DNA of 64,000 nt from Epinephelus fuscoguttatus. Its lineage: Eukaryota; Chordata; Actinopteri; Perciformes; Serranidae. The notes beneath the pieces are model-generated. The model searched no databases, was not told the DNA's origin, and saw nothing but the letters and a program-made list of their open reading frames with translations. A program made the position numbers and the translations under genes. The stretch is from positions 20,076,537 through 20,140,536 of the forward strand of contig NC_064767.1 of NCBI RefSeq assembly GCF_011397635.1, written 5' to 3'. Of this stretch, positions 1 to 14,114 are shown piece by piece (the stretch's first letter is position 1; each line of letters opens with the position of its first letter).

Positions 1-165
1 AATCCTGATGAATGGAAATGGGAATTTTAACGGTTAAATTAATGCCTAGGGAGGAACTTTGACAGACATTTTAATGATCGGAGTCAAAGGCTTTAACTTG
101 ATCTACTATTTAAACCGATGATGCAAATTACAAAGATTCACTGCAGCTCTGTTTTGTTTTTGCAG

Positions 166-2327
<2,162 letters not shown>

Positions 2328-3400
2328 ACCTGCAAGACTGTCGGGGCATTTATGAATGTTTGTCTGCATGTGTATTTGTACAGTGTGTGTATGTGCATGA
2401 GCATGTGTTCACAGATGAGAGAATTTTAATGTGCAAAAATCCCTGAAATATTTTTATATACTGTGTAATGTTTAGTTCTTCTATCCTCTGATACAAGGAG
2501 CTGTTTTAAATACTTGTGAAAGGAGTCTGAAAGCAGTAAGAAAAATGATGTTGCTGCAGGTTTCAAAGGGGTAATTGGCACCAGTTTGAGCCCATACTGT
2601 TGTATGTAATACTATGAAAACATTCATTATTCTTGTATATACTCAAAGAATTTAACTTTGAATCATTATAACTATTTACTGTATAAGGACACTTAGCTCA
2701 CGTTCTTTTGCTTTGTAAATGATATGAACGGAAATATTAGGCTGCAAATATGATGCAGTTTGAACTGTTATTTTTTGGAATATAAAACTACAATAAAATG
2801 CTCTTATTTTGTAGAGGAATAATTTACTAAACAAAATAACTAGTTGCCTCTTTAAATTACAAGTAGTGCTTGTAAAAAATTCAAGCATATGTCTCTGGCA
2901 AATGGGTGAGAGATGTAAGAAGATTTAAGTGAATTGGATTTGGTTATAAGCCACCTCGAGCCCCCGAGGCTTTCCTTTTTAAGTCCCCTGCTTACATAAA
3001 GTAAAAATACTGCCGCCGGGCTCATAAGTCAGCTTCTGCATGTGGCATTTACAGGACAGGAAGGTGTCATGTGGAAACACTGTGCAGCACACCGAGTGAA
3101 ACCCATCATGTATAGGAGAAATGACATTGTTTGAGTGTGAAACAACACATCAGTCGTGATATGTTGTGATTTCTTAAAGCTGAAATATTGAGATTTCTCA
3201 AAACAGACCTTGTGACACGGGTAGCACATAGCAGTATGATGTCAGATTGTATTTTCTGAAGCAAGTGCTTAGCAAATGCAGGCTCTGCAAAGAAATGTGA
3301 CTCTATCATGAATGTATAGTATTGAATACACACGTTATATGTGCAATAGCGTCATGTATAAGACAAGAAAAATTTCAATAAAGTTTATTTTCAAATCATG
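2328..3400 (+). other. pde6c: pde6c 3' UTR
   Basis: This AT-rich stretch follows the pde6c stop and has no reading frame I can support. Two AATAAA signals are present, at 2792-2797 and 3377-3382. The second is followed by a T-rich stretch and is the likelier distal end, so short and long 3' UTR forms are possible. The exact end is inferred. Confidence 0.55.
3377..3382 (+). promoter_or_regulatory. pde6c: Poly(A) signal, pde6c (distal)
   Basis: A canonical AATAAA hexamer lies about 1.05 kb after the pde6c stop, followed by a T-rich downstream element (TTTATTTTC). A proximal AATAAA lies at 2792-2797. Confidence 0.5.
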
Positions 3401-3402
3401 AA

Positions 3403-6160
3403 TGTCTTGCGCATTGAAAGTACATTTTAGCCAAATCCAACACACAGATTTAGCAGAAGACAAATAATCATTTTATGCATCATTTGAGCTGCATCATGGA
3501 TGTTATGTCAGTGTGTATCAGCAGCAGCACGTGGATTATTGAGTAGAAAGAGTTTCCTGATGGTGACTTACAGCCTCAATGATTAGATGAGCGACCAGCA
3601 TGTCTCTGTGTACACTATGTCCACTACAGAGATCCAGTTAAGGAGGGGTTTAGGAGAGCAGCACTGACCAAACATCACCTTTTAATAGACTGCTTAACAA
3701 GCTTACCCGTGTTACTGATTTGGAGGTGTTGTCAGACTGCTGATATTCATTCAACAAATGTAAATATACGGCCTTATGAGCAAAAGGAATATTCATGCAC
3801 TTTGACTAGCCAATACGCTAAGTTTACAGTATGCTAAGAGTACTTGAGCATGAGGGTATATCATATCCTCCCTTGTAGGCTACAGTTTACAAGGGTGAAC
3901 ATGATTTAATGTTTGTTTAAAGCATGCATACACAGTCATGCACACTGACCTTTGACCTTTTGGCATATTGTTTGAACTCAGTAAGGATGGCTAGCAGGTG
4001 TTGTGGTGCGTCATGTGAGAATATCCCTGGAAAATCCCACACAGGAAAGGATATCACTGCCTCCCTGCTGCTTCTGAGGATAACTGCAAAAATCTATTCA
4101 GAGTAGCAAAATGTTAAAATGAGTGCAAGATTACTATAATTTTTAACACTTTAAGTTTGAGTATTTTCAGTGTCCTCACCATAACCTAATGTCCACTTAT
4201 TTAGTTATTAAAGATTTAAATGGAGACACTTTCACCCACTCTCAGCTATTGTGCTACAAAGAAAAAAGAACATTTTTAATATTTTTTTGCAGTGACGGTA
4301 AATTACTCTGTGTCACATAATTACTATCTAATCATGTTTTCCTGTGTCGCTGCCATGTTAGGGAATCATCCCCTCGGTGTGAGACTGACGTGGCGTGGTG
4401 GCGTGCAAACTTCATAGTTCATACAGGACGCAGGGGGCATCTCAGTTACAAAAGCCCGTCAGTCACGTCATGGCAGGTAAGCCAGCTTTGAGGACTGACA
4501 GGACACCTTAAGACAGCATGTGGGTCCAGAGGTCAAACAGCAAGACATATGTTCACTTATTAATGTTCTACTTTCACTGATGGAGGTAGACTGGAACAGG
4601 ATGGTGGCATCTTCTATTTTGTAGATAAGAATATGATTGTCAGATAATGATTGTTATGTAGAATAGTAATTCTAATTTACAGTGTTTAAAAAACCTTATC
4701 AATTAATTCATTTAAGATTACAAATCATAAAGAGTAAAGTAGAGAAGAAAGAAGGGAGATGCAGGATCAAACTATTCAGAAATACCTTTAAAGAGCTGTG
4801 AGCTCATGAATCAATCCACCTCTGACAGGCTCTACATTTCCCTCTAGTGGGGAGGTCAGGCCATCAGGGAAAACAGTCAGCCTGTTTTTTTTTTTTTTTA
4901 CACCTGCAACGAGGAAAAGGTGATTGTTTGCTTTGGAAAGACATTTATTTTTAATGCTTTAGTCTCTTTTTTTTAGCTGTAGAGACATATTACTGAGGTC
5001 ATGTACATGCATATAGTCATATTTTGGTTGCATAAAACCAATAATATAGATCCCAAAAGTCAATTAACAGCTAGAAACACCAGGCACAGGCGTATCAATA
5101 GCTGCAGACATCGCTGTGCTCAAATAGTTACTGAACAGTGTGTGTTCTATTCTGGCGATGAATGACGGCATTTATGAAGCAAAGACACTACCCATCATCT
5201 TGCAGCACAACAATAATATCCACTGTTCTCCCCTTAGTCCAAAAGCTGCTTATGAGAAAAGACATTTGTCACTTTCTGTCTCTTTCAGCTCCTCCATCCA
5301 TGTACACATTTCCCCTCTCCTCTCAGAAGTAAGCAGCCTCCTTCTCACTGGTAATAGCTTTATTCTTCAACCCTCCCCTCTAAAACAGGAAAGCAGCGTC
5401 CCATAAAACAGCTCCCACAGCACGACCCTGCCCCCCTTTGCTTTTATTTTTACAAGCTAAATTGTATTATCATCTTAAACAGACACTGGATATCAAATGG
5501 TGTAATCAAATAAAGTCCAGAGCACCATGCATTTATTCACAGACCCTTTCAAACTCCCTGCACATGTTCCTTCCCAGAAGGGCCTGATGCATGCAGCCCT
5601 GCCAGGCACAGTAAGTAAACATATTAATCTTACAACTCTGGAGGGATCTGTGAAATTAGATGGTGAATAAGAAGACCTTATAGGGCTCCAGTTCCACGTC
5701 TGGCACAGCATCAGAGAACAGGGTAATAACAGTGAAGGCAATGTCTAATAGTAATAAAACAGAAAAGGTTTGTACCATGTGTGTAAGGAAATAAACATAA
5801 TTTAATGCAGACAAACAGGATGTGAGCAAAACCTGTTCTTTGTCTGTGAGAAGGATGAGGTGGGATGAGGGGGTATGAGGGGGATGGGGTCCATTTGACT
5901 GAAGCAGAGCAGATGTCAGGATGACAGGAGGGCTTCCCCACACCCCTCCATCACAGGGCAGCCGCATTTTGCATCCACTAGTCGCCATGGAAACCGCGTG
6001 CAAACCAGGAAATAAACCAAAAAATGTGCAAAAATGATGGTGACATTTGGAGCAAAGATAATACAGGCTATGTGTGTTTGCAATCAAGTGGAGCACACTG
6101 AGCCAACACTACAATATATTGCATGATGACAATTAATTTTCTTTGGGTTTCCCACCCGCT
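3403..6160. other. Intergenic region between pde6c and lgi1, no gene seen
   Basis: This stretch has no open frame with recognisable protein content and no set of splice-compatible exons. It is AT-rich with short homopolymer runs (for example T at 4887-4900). The small frames on either strand are low-complexity and resemble no family I know. In human the gene FRA10AC1 lies between PDE6C and LGI1; no trace of it was seen here. Confidence 0.6.
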
Positions 6161-6738
6161 TCCCGCATAGACAGCCCGTGTGCGTCTGCGCCACAGGCAG
6201 CAATCCGCTGGCTCATGTGAGGGCTTCATTTTCTCCCGCTGATTCACGAAAAATTACACCATTCCGCTGCGTACTGGGCGGAATCCTCCGGGAGGTCGAC
6301 ACGGAGAGTGTGGCGTTGGCTGAAATCATAGGCGTGGTTTTGGATGGAGATGCTCCGTCTGCTCCCGCTGGGATCCCCACCTGCCCTCACACCGCGTTTG
6401 TCACCGCGCCAGCTGGTATTTTCTTCAGCTTGAGCCACCACAGCTCCAATCTGATTAGATTTTGTTATTGTCACAGGGGATATTGATTTTTTTATTCGTC
6501 TCGGGGGGTGTAGTGTAATTACAGCGCTGTGGACGAACGGGGCGCCCGGTTTAATCACCTCCAGAGCGAGAGGCGGCGGCGCACGGCACTTGGCGGAGAT
6601 AAACAGGAGCGGACAGCGCGTCGCTTGGCCTCCAGCAGCAGCAGCAGCAGCAGCAGTGGAAAAGCAACCACAGAGGAGACCCTGGTTCATGTGTAGGGCT
6701 CTTCGACGCGCAGGTCGTGCCGGCAGAGGTTCGCAAGC
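6160..6738 (+). promoter_or_regulatory. lgi1: Putative lgi1 promoter / 5' UTR, GC- and CpG-rich
   Basis: Base composition changes sharply from AT-rich intergenic DNA to a GC- and CpG-rich segment, densest at 6530-6740, ending at the lgi1 start codon. No clear TATA box was seen, which fits a CpG-type promoter of a neuronal gene. The segment holds a (CAG)8 run at 6633-6656 and an upstream ATG at 6689. The transcription start cannot be placed from sequence alone. Confidence 0.5.
6633..6656 (+). repeat. (CAG)8 trinucleotide run in the lgi1 5' leader
   Basis: Eight perfect CAG units lie 83 bases before the lgi1 ATG, in the presumed 5' UTR. In the other strand it reads CTG. It is not in the main reading frame. 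Length polymorphism would be expected for such a run. Confidence 0.9.
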
Positions 6739-9700
6739 ATGGAGAATACACGCAAGATGCCCAAGAGATCGTGCTGGCTTTGCGTACTTGTAGTGGCGTC
6801 TGTTTTACTTGTAGTGGACAGCAAGAGAGCCAGGCAGCCTCGCTGTCCAGCATCATGTACATGTACCAAAGATAACGCGTTGTGCGAAAGCGCAGGACTG
6901 ATCCCTCGCAGCTTTCCCCCCGATGTCATATCACTGTAAGTCTTATTTATCATTATTTCATGAAGATTTCCTAACCAGTGTTTCCAGTCACACAGATTTA
7001 CACAACACACTCGTCTCTGTGTGCTGGTTTCTGCTGCTGCACTGTATCCAAGGAGCAAATTGCAAGAGTATTTGCTTTCAAAGCTAACCAGTGTGTCTGC
7101 CTGTCGTGTGTCCTCCTCTCCCCCTCCACAGATCATTCGTCAAGTCTGAATTCACTGAAATCCCGAAAGAGAGCTTCATCCACACGCCTGCCCTGCACCT
7201 CCTGTGAGAAATCTCTCTGGAGCTTTTTGTTCTTCAGTCTTTGTTGCATGCTGTCAGTCCCCCAGTGAGGTGACCAACGCCATGTTTGAAGACATCTCCC
7301 CACTACACATTACAGTAGAGTGGATGTTGATTAGAATGGGGGCCTTAGCAGTCATCATACCTTTCTAACTAAAATATTTTCCTTACATGCCCTTTCATAT
7401 CATAGTAGAACTGTCTCTTTGCAGGGCATTCATCCTAAGTCCTGCCTTTACATGTGTAAGTGCACATTGTAAACCAGGAGATTTATTAATGGGGAATCCC
7501 TCCTTTCAAGGAGGGAATCCCCCTCTGCTCTTGTCTCATGGGGTGGGGTATTGACTGAGTCACCATGTCCTTCAAAATAGACATGTAAGGCTGCAGGAAT
7601 CCTAATAGAGCATTGATCTTTGTCTTTGATGTATTTGGGTTGCTGTTACGAAGATAGGGTTTTCTATCTGAGGCTTGTTGTTATCCAATTTGTGAGTAGG
7701 AATAGTGAAATATTATGGATCTCTCTGCACAGCCTCTTCACAGCCAACAACCTGGAAGCTATTAACGAAGATGCTTTCCTTGGTCTTCCTCATATGGAGT
7801 ATCTGTGAGTAGATGATACAATTTATACTGGAGGCTGTTTCCAAAAGATTGTTCCTCTTTTCATGCATTTATTCACCTTTTGCAGGTTCATCGAAAACAA
7901 CCAGATCAAGTCGATTTCACCACATGCTTTCCGCGGACTGAAAACCTTAGTGCATCTGTAAGTATATAATGTGTTTCTTACTTTATGTGCAAAAAATAGA
8001 GCTATTCTTCTTCAGAAAATGGTGCATACAGTTGGATAATGATGCAATTTCTGTCTGATTTGAATATATAATCGTATCACCAATGGTGTCTTTGTAAGAG
8101 GGAATCTAAGGAAGCTTTCTGTTTCTGTTTGCATCAGTAGAAAGTGTTGTAATCTTCCTGCAGGTGCAGGCAAGAACTACTCCAGTGAAATGCTGACAGC
8201 GTTTATTACGCAATATGTATTGCCACACACACATTTCTGTGACGCTGTGCAGGTGTTGACATGATTGTGAATCCATTCCTGTCACTTTCACTGCCTAACT
8301 AAAATTGGAAACTTTTTCCTCTATTATTGTTGATGTCATTGTCTTGAAGACAGCCAGATCGCTATCTGTTTTTCTGAGAGCCGAGCAATTAGTTTCCATA
8401 GTTACTTCGGTTGATGACCATCCGCAATTTCCGCTACTGGGGGTAGTGACTGCAAAGAACTAAAGGCCCAGATGCAACAAAACATCATCAAAGAACTAGT
8501 TGCAACATAGGCCAATTGTTGTGTCGCCCCACATAGCCTGCTCTTCTCCAAAAAGTTGCACCTGAACACACCGCGAAGAATACAGCCATGGCCAAACTGG
8601 AAACTGGAAGTCGGACGGCCACATTCAAGACTCTACTTAACAACACAACTCAATGTGAAAAGAACACAGGATATTTACTGTACGCTAGCAAACAATAATA
8701 CAGTTACGAAGCATCTCTGCTAAAGAGTTCAGTGATTCGATATAACAAGTTTGTTTCGATCTCATGCCCTCTAGACTTGAGCCATTTGTTTGCTTTCCTC
8801 ACTTCCATTTTCCTTCTGCCAACAAGGACAGATGAAGGCCAATGGTGCAAGACACAACACAAAGAGTAGGGTGAAAGATGCTCACCGACCGCCCGACACT
8901 GACCGACAGCCGACTGTCGACTTGTTGTTTTAGGGCCCTTACTTTGACACTCTTTTGTAACTGGGGAAAACAAAAGCGCTATCCTCCTTCTGTTTTGGTT
9001 GTGCATTGGTGGACGAACTTTGTTTGTGCCATAATTTGAGCCTTCATTTTCCCGGGCACTTGTACCCAGTGGCAGACAGAATTGCCAAGACCAGCCTCAT
9101 AGGGAACCAATCTAAACACTAATTGTTCTACAGCCATTGCTATGCATTTAACATTTACTTTATAGGTTAAGGAAAAAAAATCCACTAAAGCTTAGACCCA
9201 TGAGGCCCATTATATATATACATTTTGTTTTAGATTTAGTAAAGGCAGTAAAATCTCTTCAGTTCCTAAACGTCAGCAAAACATACAGAAAATTACCCAT
9301 TAAAAGTTAAGTTAGCCAACCAGGATTTCTGTTGAGCACAAACACAAGCTGATGTCAGTATTTAAGACAAAGTTCTTAAGAAAAAAAAGAAGGAAGTGCA
9401 ATAACTTCCTCAACAGAGAAATGTAATATTTTTCCTCTTTTTTGTAGCAGAGAGAGCCATAAAATGGCTGAGGAGGCAGCTCTAAAAATAGCTTAATGTT
9501 TCCTCAAACTCACAATAAGCAATGTTCCTGCCTTCTGTCTCCAGGGTGGCAATATATGCCCAAGGTCTTTAACAGATATCCTCATATCATTCTGCAAGAA
9601 AACGCTGCATAACCACATAATTTTTTTTACAAGCTCTTGAAAGTTCTTCTTGCAAATGAACATACAGATTCAGAAAATTTGCATTTATAGTATGAAGATG

Positions 9701-12700
9701 GAAGGATGGCAGGAGGTCCATTGAATAGACGACGAAACAAGAACAATAACACTGATCGGTTTTCTTCTTTTTCAGGAGTCTGGCCTACAATAATCTGGAA
9801 TCTCTGCCCAAAGATTTGTTTAAGGGTCTTGAGGCCTTGACGAAAGTGTGAGTACAGTATGAATTTCAACCTGCATCATCTGGAAACAAAGATAAATTAC
9901 ATAATGTTACATAACTACAAGTATAATGTATGCTATCGAGAACAATGAGATCTTCTATATATAGAACTCTGTATCATTTTTCCGCTTCAGCCAAGGCTTG
10001 AAAAATGTGTGGGCGGTGCTTTTGACGCCATTAAAATTACATGCGGCAGCGAGGAAGAGAGATAGTTTGCAATCTATCACCCGCTGAAGATGTTCAGTTC
10101 TCCTTTATGGTCCCTCTTGATATTAATGAGAGCAGGGAGTAAAGCTGTGAGGGCCAGAGAGCAAAGCCAGCAGTTACACTCGGTGACTGCAGTGTTTGAA
10201 AATAAAACTTCATTCAAAAAGCTTAGAGCATTCCTGTTTGAAGTCAGATTGATGGTTTTCTCCCCTGTAGAGACTTGCGAGGGAATCAGTTCACCTGTGA
10301 CTGTAAGCTGAAGTGGTTGGTGGAGTGGATATACAGCACCAATGCTACAGTGGATCAGATTTACTGTAAAGGCCCGGCCTCACAGCTGGACAAGAAGATC
10401 AATGACCTGGTGCCGCAATCCTTCGACTGCATCACCACAGGTGGAGTACAGAAGATACTTTCAACTTAACTTCACTTTTCTTACAGTCACCACAGCTTCT
10501 TCTGACTTTTTCAGTGTTATTAAAGCATGTTTTTGTTGTTTCTCTCACAGAGTTTGCTTCCTATCAGTCCCTGAAGTTTGAATCCATATCTGTGGAGGCA
10601 TTTTCTTTTGGGAATGACCAGTATGTGGTGTTTGCCCAACCCTTCATCGGGAAATGCAGCTTTCTAGAGTGGGATCACGTGGAGATGGTCTTCAGAAACT
10701 ATGACGACATTGACAGTAAGTTTAAGTCAGAGGTCATGATTCGAGTCACATGACTTGGAATTGAGTCAGACTTGAGTCACGGATTTGATGACTGTACTCA
10801 ACTTGACGAATCAAGGAAGACTTGGAACTCGAGCTGGACTTTTAACACCAGTGACTTGTGACTTCACTTGAACTTGCGCCTTTTGACTTGAAAAATGCAT
10901 GACACCCCCAAACCCCAAGACTGACAAGTATGTTATTTAAAACATGTGCCATGAATCATGGATTAGAAGACAGTGGGCATCTGGACACAAATATTCAAAG
11001 GGCCCCACCGCCTCTCCTACACAGGAGCAAGACACGGACTTTGTTTGTTTTGTGTCTCTTTGTAGTCATTTTGTGTCTCCTTGTGGGGTGTTTCATGTCT
11101 TTTTGTAGTAGTTTGGGTCTCAAAGGTAAATTTTGTGGCCGTTTTTGGTTGTTTTGTGTGGATTTGTCATCATGTGTATCTTTGTGGTTGTTTTATGTAT
11201 TTTTGGAGTAGTTTGAGTGTCTTTGATGTAATTTTGTGTCTTTTTTGGTCATTTTGTGTGGCTTTGTAGTCATTTTGTGTCTCCGTGTGGTTGTTTTGCT
11301 AGTTTTTGTAGTTATTTTATGTTTCTTTGCAGTTCCTTTGCATGTCTTTGTGGTCTTTTTGAGATTCTACCTAAACGGTATATTTTAATTTGAGTGATAT
11401 TTTGCAGGGGAAGGCCAAGGATCCCCCTGGCACTTTGGGCCCCAGAGTCTGTGCCCAGTAGGCACACTTAGTGATCCATTCACTCTCACCAAGTTGACAC
11501 ATAATTCCTTAGATGATCCACTTTGAACCAATCTGACAGCATCTCGTCCAGTTGCAGGAGAAAACCATGAAGAAATAACAATATGTTATGTTACTGAGCG
11601 CGAGTTGGAAAAAAATATACCAAAGCTGTGGTCAAGAAATAAAGAATTGCAGTGTGCAAAATGTGTGGGTCAGATTATACAGACAAAGACGCAACAGCTT
11701 CCAACTTGTTTGACATTTGACGTTACACAAAGAACAGTAAGTCAAGGCTAATATTAACATAGCGAGCTAATGCTTAGCTAATGTTAGCTTCACAGCTAAG
11801 TAGCTTTTTAACAAACTTGTTTCAGCAAATAAATATATAAACTTTAAAAAGCATTTAATAATACTATTATTGTTATGTTGTTAAGATGACATTATTTGGT
11901 GACTTGTTTAGGACTTGAAACTCAAAGTTGAGGACTTGGGACTTATCTGTCTTGACTCAGGGCTTGAGTGCAAAGACTTGAGACTAACTTGTGACTTGCA
12001 AAATAATGACTTGTTCCCACCTCTGGTAAAAGTAATTTCAAATATGCTGTCATGTGGTTGTGAATGAGTGATGTGTTTAAGGGGTGAGATTGAAAGAGGA
12101 GCCACTAGATGGAGACATGTATCCAAGACAAAGTCAAACTGTTGTTTTTCTCATTTCTCTCTCTTCACCAGGCACTTCCACAGTGATCTGCAAACCTCTG
12201 GTCATTGACAACCAGCTCTTTGTCATTGTGGCTCAGCTGTTCGGTGGCTCCCACATCTATAAACGTGACACCTCTGCCAACAAATTCATCAAACTCCAAG
12301 GCATTGACATCCTCAAAATCCGCAAACCAAATGATGTTGAGACGTTTCGCATCGATGGAGAGTCCTTCTTCGTCATAGCAGACAGCTCCAAGGCTGGCTC
12401 CACCACCATCTACAAGTGGAACGGCAATGGCTTCTACTCCCACCAGTCACTCCACCCGTGGTACCGGGACACTGATGTGGAGTACATGGAGATCTCCTCC
12501 AAACCTCACCTGATCCTGTCCAGCAGCTCTCAGAGGCCGGTCATCTACCAGTGGAACAAAAGCACCAAGCTGTTTGACAGACGCACCGACATCCCAGAGA
12601 TGGAGGACGTCTACGCCGTGAAGCATTTTCAGGTCAAATCCGACCTCTATATCTGTCTAACACGCTTCATCGGCGACTCCAAAGTGATGCGCTGGGATGG

Positions 12701-12989
12701 GGCCCTCTTTAGAGAGCTGCAGACCATGCCCTCCCGTGGCTCCATGGTGTTCCAGCCCTTCTCTGTGGGCACCTGGCAGTACGCAATCCTGGGCAGCGAT
12801 TACTCTTTCACCCAGGTGTACCGCTGGGATGCAAAGAAGGGCGAGTTTGTCCATTTCCAGGAGGTGAACATCCAGGCGCCGAGGGCCTTCTCTCCAGTCT
12901 CCATAGACAACCGGCAGTTCCTGCTGGCCTCCAGTTTCAAAGGGAAAACTCAGATTTATGAGCACCTGGTCATCGATCTGAGCAATTGA
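6739..12989 (+). CDS. lgi1: Leucine-rich glioma-inactivated protein 1 (secreted LRR/EPTP protein)
   Basis: LGI1 is a secreted synaptic protein that bridges ADAM22/ADAM23 receptors and tunes AMPA-receptor and Kv1 function. Eight coding exons join in phase: 6739-6935, 7132-7203, 7733-7804, 7886-7957, 9776-9847, 10271-10440, 10551-10715 and 12172-12989, giving 545 residues (human about 557). The start has a good Kozak context (A at -3, G at +4). Residues 11-27 form a hydrophobic signal peptide. The N-terminal LRR cap has Cys 36, 40, 42 and 49. Exons 2-5 are each exactly 72 nt, one 24-residue repeat per exon. The C-terminal LRR cap begins [11 protein letters not shown] near residue 171. EPTP beta-propeller repeats run from about 220 to 545, with 272 codons in the last exon. 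Sequence is closer to LGI1 than LGI2-4 (for example [11 protein letters not shown] and [11 protein letters not shown]). Teleosts keep lgi1a and lgi1b; I cannot tell which this is. Confidence 0.95.
8459..8945. mobile_element. Possible degenerate inverted-repeat element in lgi1 intron 4
   Basis: The segment starts AAAGGCCCAGATGCAACAAAA and ends GTTGTTTTAGGGCCCTTA, so the ends are roughly inverted (GGCCC core followed by an A/C-rich stretch). A CGACCG/GACCGACAGCCGAC-rich patch lies just inside the right end, as in some fish DNA elements. No clear target duplication was found and the ends match imperfectly, so this is tentative. Confidence 0.3.
10738..12025. repeat. GACTTG-rich interspersed repeat in lgi1 intron 7
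   Basis: Both ends of intron 7 carry dense degenerate copies of GACTTG/GAGTCA: 10738-10890 and 11900-12020. The right end reads GACTTGTTCCCACCTCTGG, a terminus I recall from a common fish interspersed repeat. Between the two parts lie a T/G-rich minisatellite and unrelated AT-rich DNA, so the element appears to have been split or nested into. Confidence 0.5.
11041..11390 (+). repeat. T/G-rich minisatellite (TTTGTAGTCATTTTGTGTCTC-like)
   Basis: About a dozen degenerate units with a TTTTGTGTCT / TTTGTAGT core and a period near 20-30 bases fill this part of lgi1 intron 7. The apparent open frames are a by-product of the repeat. Confidence 0.7.
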
Positions 12990-13925
12990 GTAATTGTTTT
13001 CATGACTGGTTCTCTGAGTGGTGTCTGCAACAGGTTCAGACAACACTGCAACAACAGTAGGGTGATCCTAACTTAAGCAAGGCAGGCATTACTCTTTTTT
13101 TTAAAAAAAATCTTCCACTGAAATCAGTGCATGATACATGTTATGATAAATACATGTATCTCAACCAAATTGCATTTGACTGAGATGCATGTTGAGTTCA
13201 ATGCATGCACCTTAAGTTAGGATTAAACCCAACATGTTGTCAAGACATTAATGCATGACCAGGGCCTCACACAGGCCGTCCCATCCTGACAAATGCAACA
13301 TCCATGCTCATTAATCCATTAAATCTCGCCAGTAGGTTATTTTTTTTGTGTTTTCAGCTTTTCATGTGACTCAGCAATGTTTATAAATTTGTAATCTCAT
13401 ATATTTATCTACAGAAAGTAACGGTACTTTTTATCCTATTAACATGTTTAACTGAACAAATCTGCCAAATCAAAATGTTTACATTTTTCTGTCTTTCCAC
13501 TTGTACGCTAAAAAAGATTTGTAAATGAAGCTTTTGTAAGTTTAAGAAGGGACCACACCAGTTCGATACATATTTGTTAAGGAGAATGATTTATGTTTAT
13601 AATTTGGGAAAATATCAACAGAAATGTGTGAGAATCTACCTGTAAATCCTCACAACTCACATTTTTATCTTTAATGGTTTGTATAATGTTTAAAGTATTG
13701 AAATTACAGTTTTTCATAAGAAGTATGGAACACATTTTGGGCACACACAGGAGCTATTTTCACACACTTAAAGGAACTGAAATGAAAAAACTGAGGATAT
13801 TATTCATAATGCTTTACCTTTGACTAATACGTATGCAAAATACATTGATTGTGTCATGATTAGGATTAAGTTATTGACTAATGCCATGCTACTTAGAGTC
13901 AATAAAGGTTTACATTATTAACTGT
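12990..13925 (+). other. lgi1: lgi1 3' UTR
   Basis: AT-rich non-coding sequence follows the TGA stop at 12987-12989. It reaches an AATAAA signal at 13901-13906, giving a 3' UTR of about 0.93 kb. No other coding signal is seen. Confidence 0.6.
13901..13906 (+). promoter_or_regulatory. lgi1: Poly(A) signal, lgi1
   Basis: A canonical AATAAA in the context GTCAATAAAGGTTTACATTATT lies about 910 bases after the stop. It faces the mark1 poly(A) signal roughly 225 bases away on the other strand, so the two genes end tail to tail. Confidence 0.6.
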
Positions 13926-14114
13926 CATCTGAGCTCCCTGCTGGCACTGTGTAGCATGACATTGCTTCAGTGTGAAACGCCGACACCCGGTCCTCAAAGC
14001 AGGACAACACGCACTAACACATCTACTTCATCGCTTGAGGGAAACTGTCATCTTGAAGTTAGTTGTGTAACTCTGGTTTCAGATCTGAGAAATAAAATAA
14101 AAAATAAATACAAA

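Noticed and set aside
6244..6690. A 148-residue minus-strand frame upstream of lgi1
   Set aside because: It is antisense to the GC-rich promoter and CAG run (poly-Ala stretch); GC-rich DNA has few stops.
12084..12171. Upstream extension of the open frame of lgi1 exon 8
   Set aside because: The frame is open before 12172 but the splice acceptor CTTCACCAG/GCAC, the phase and family alignment place the exon start at 12172.
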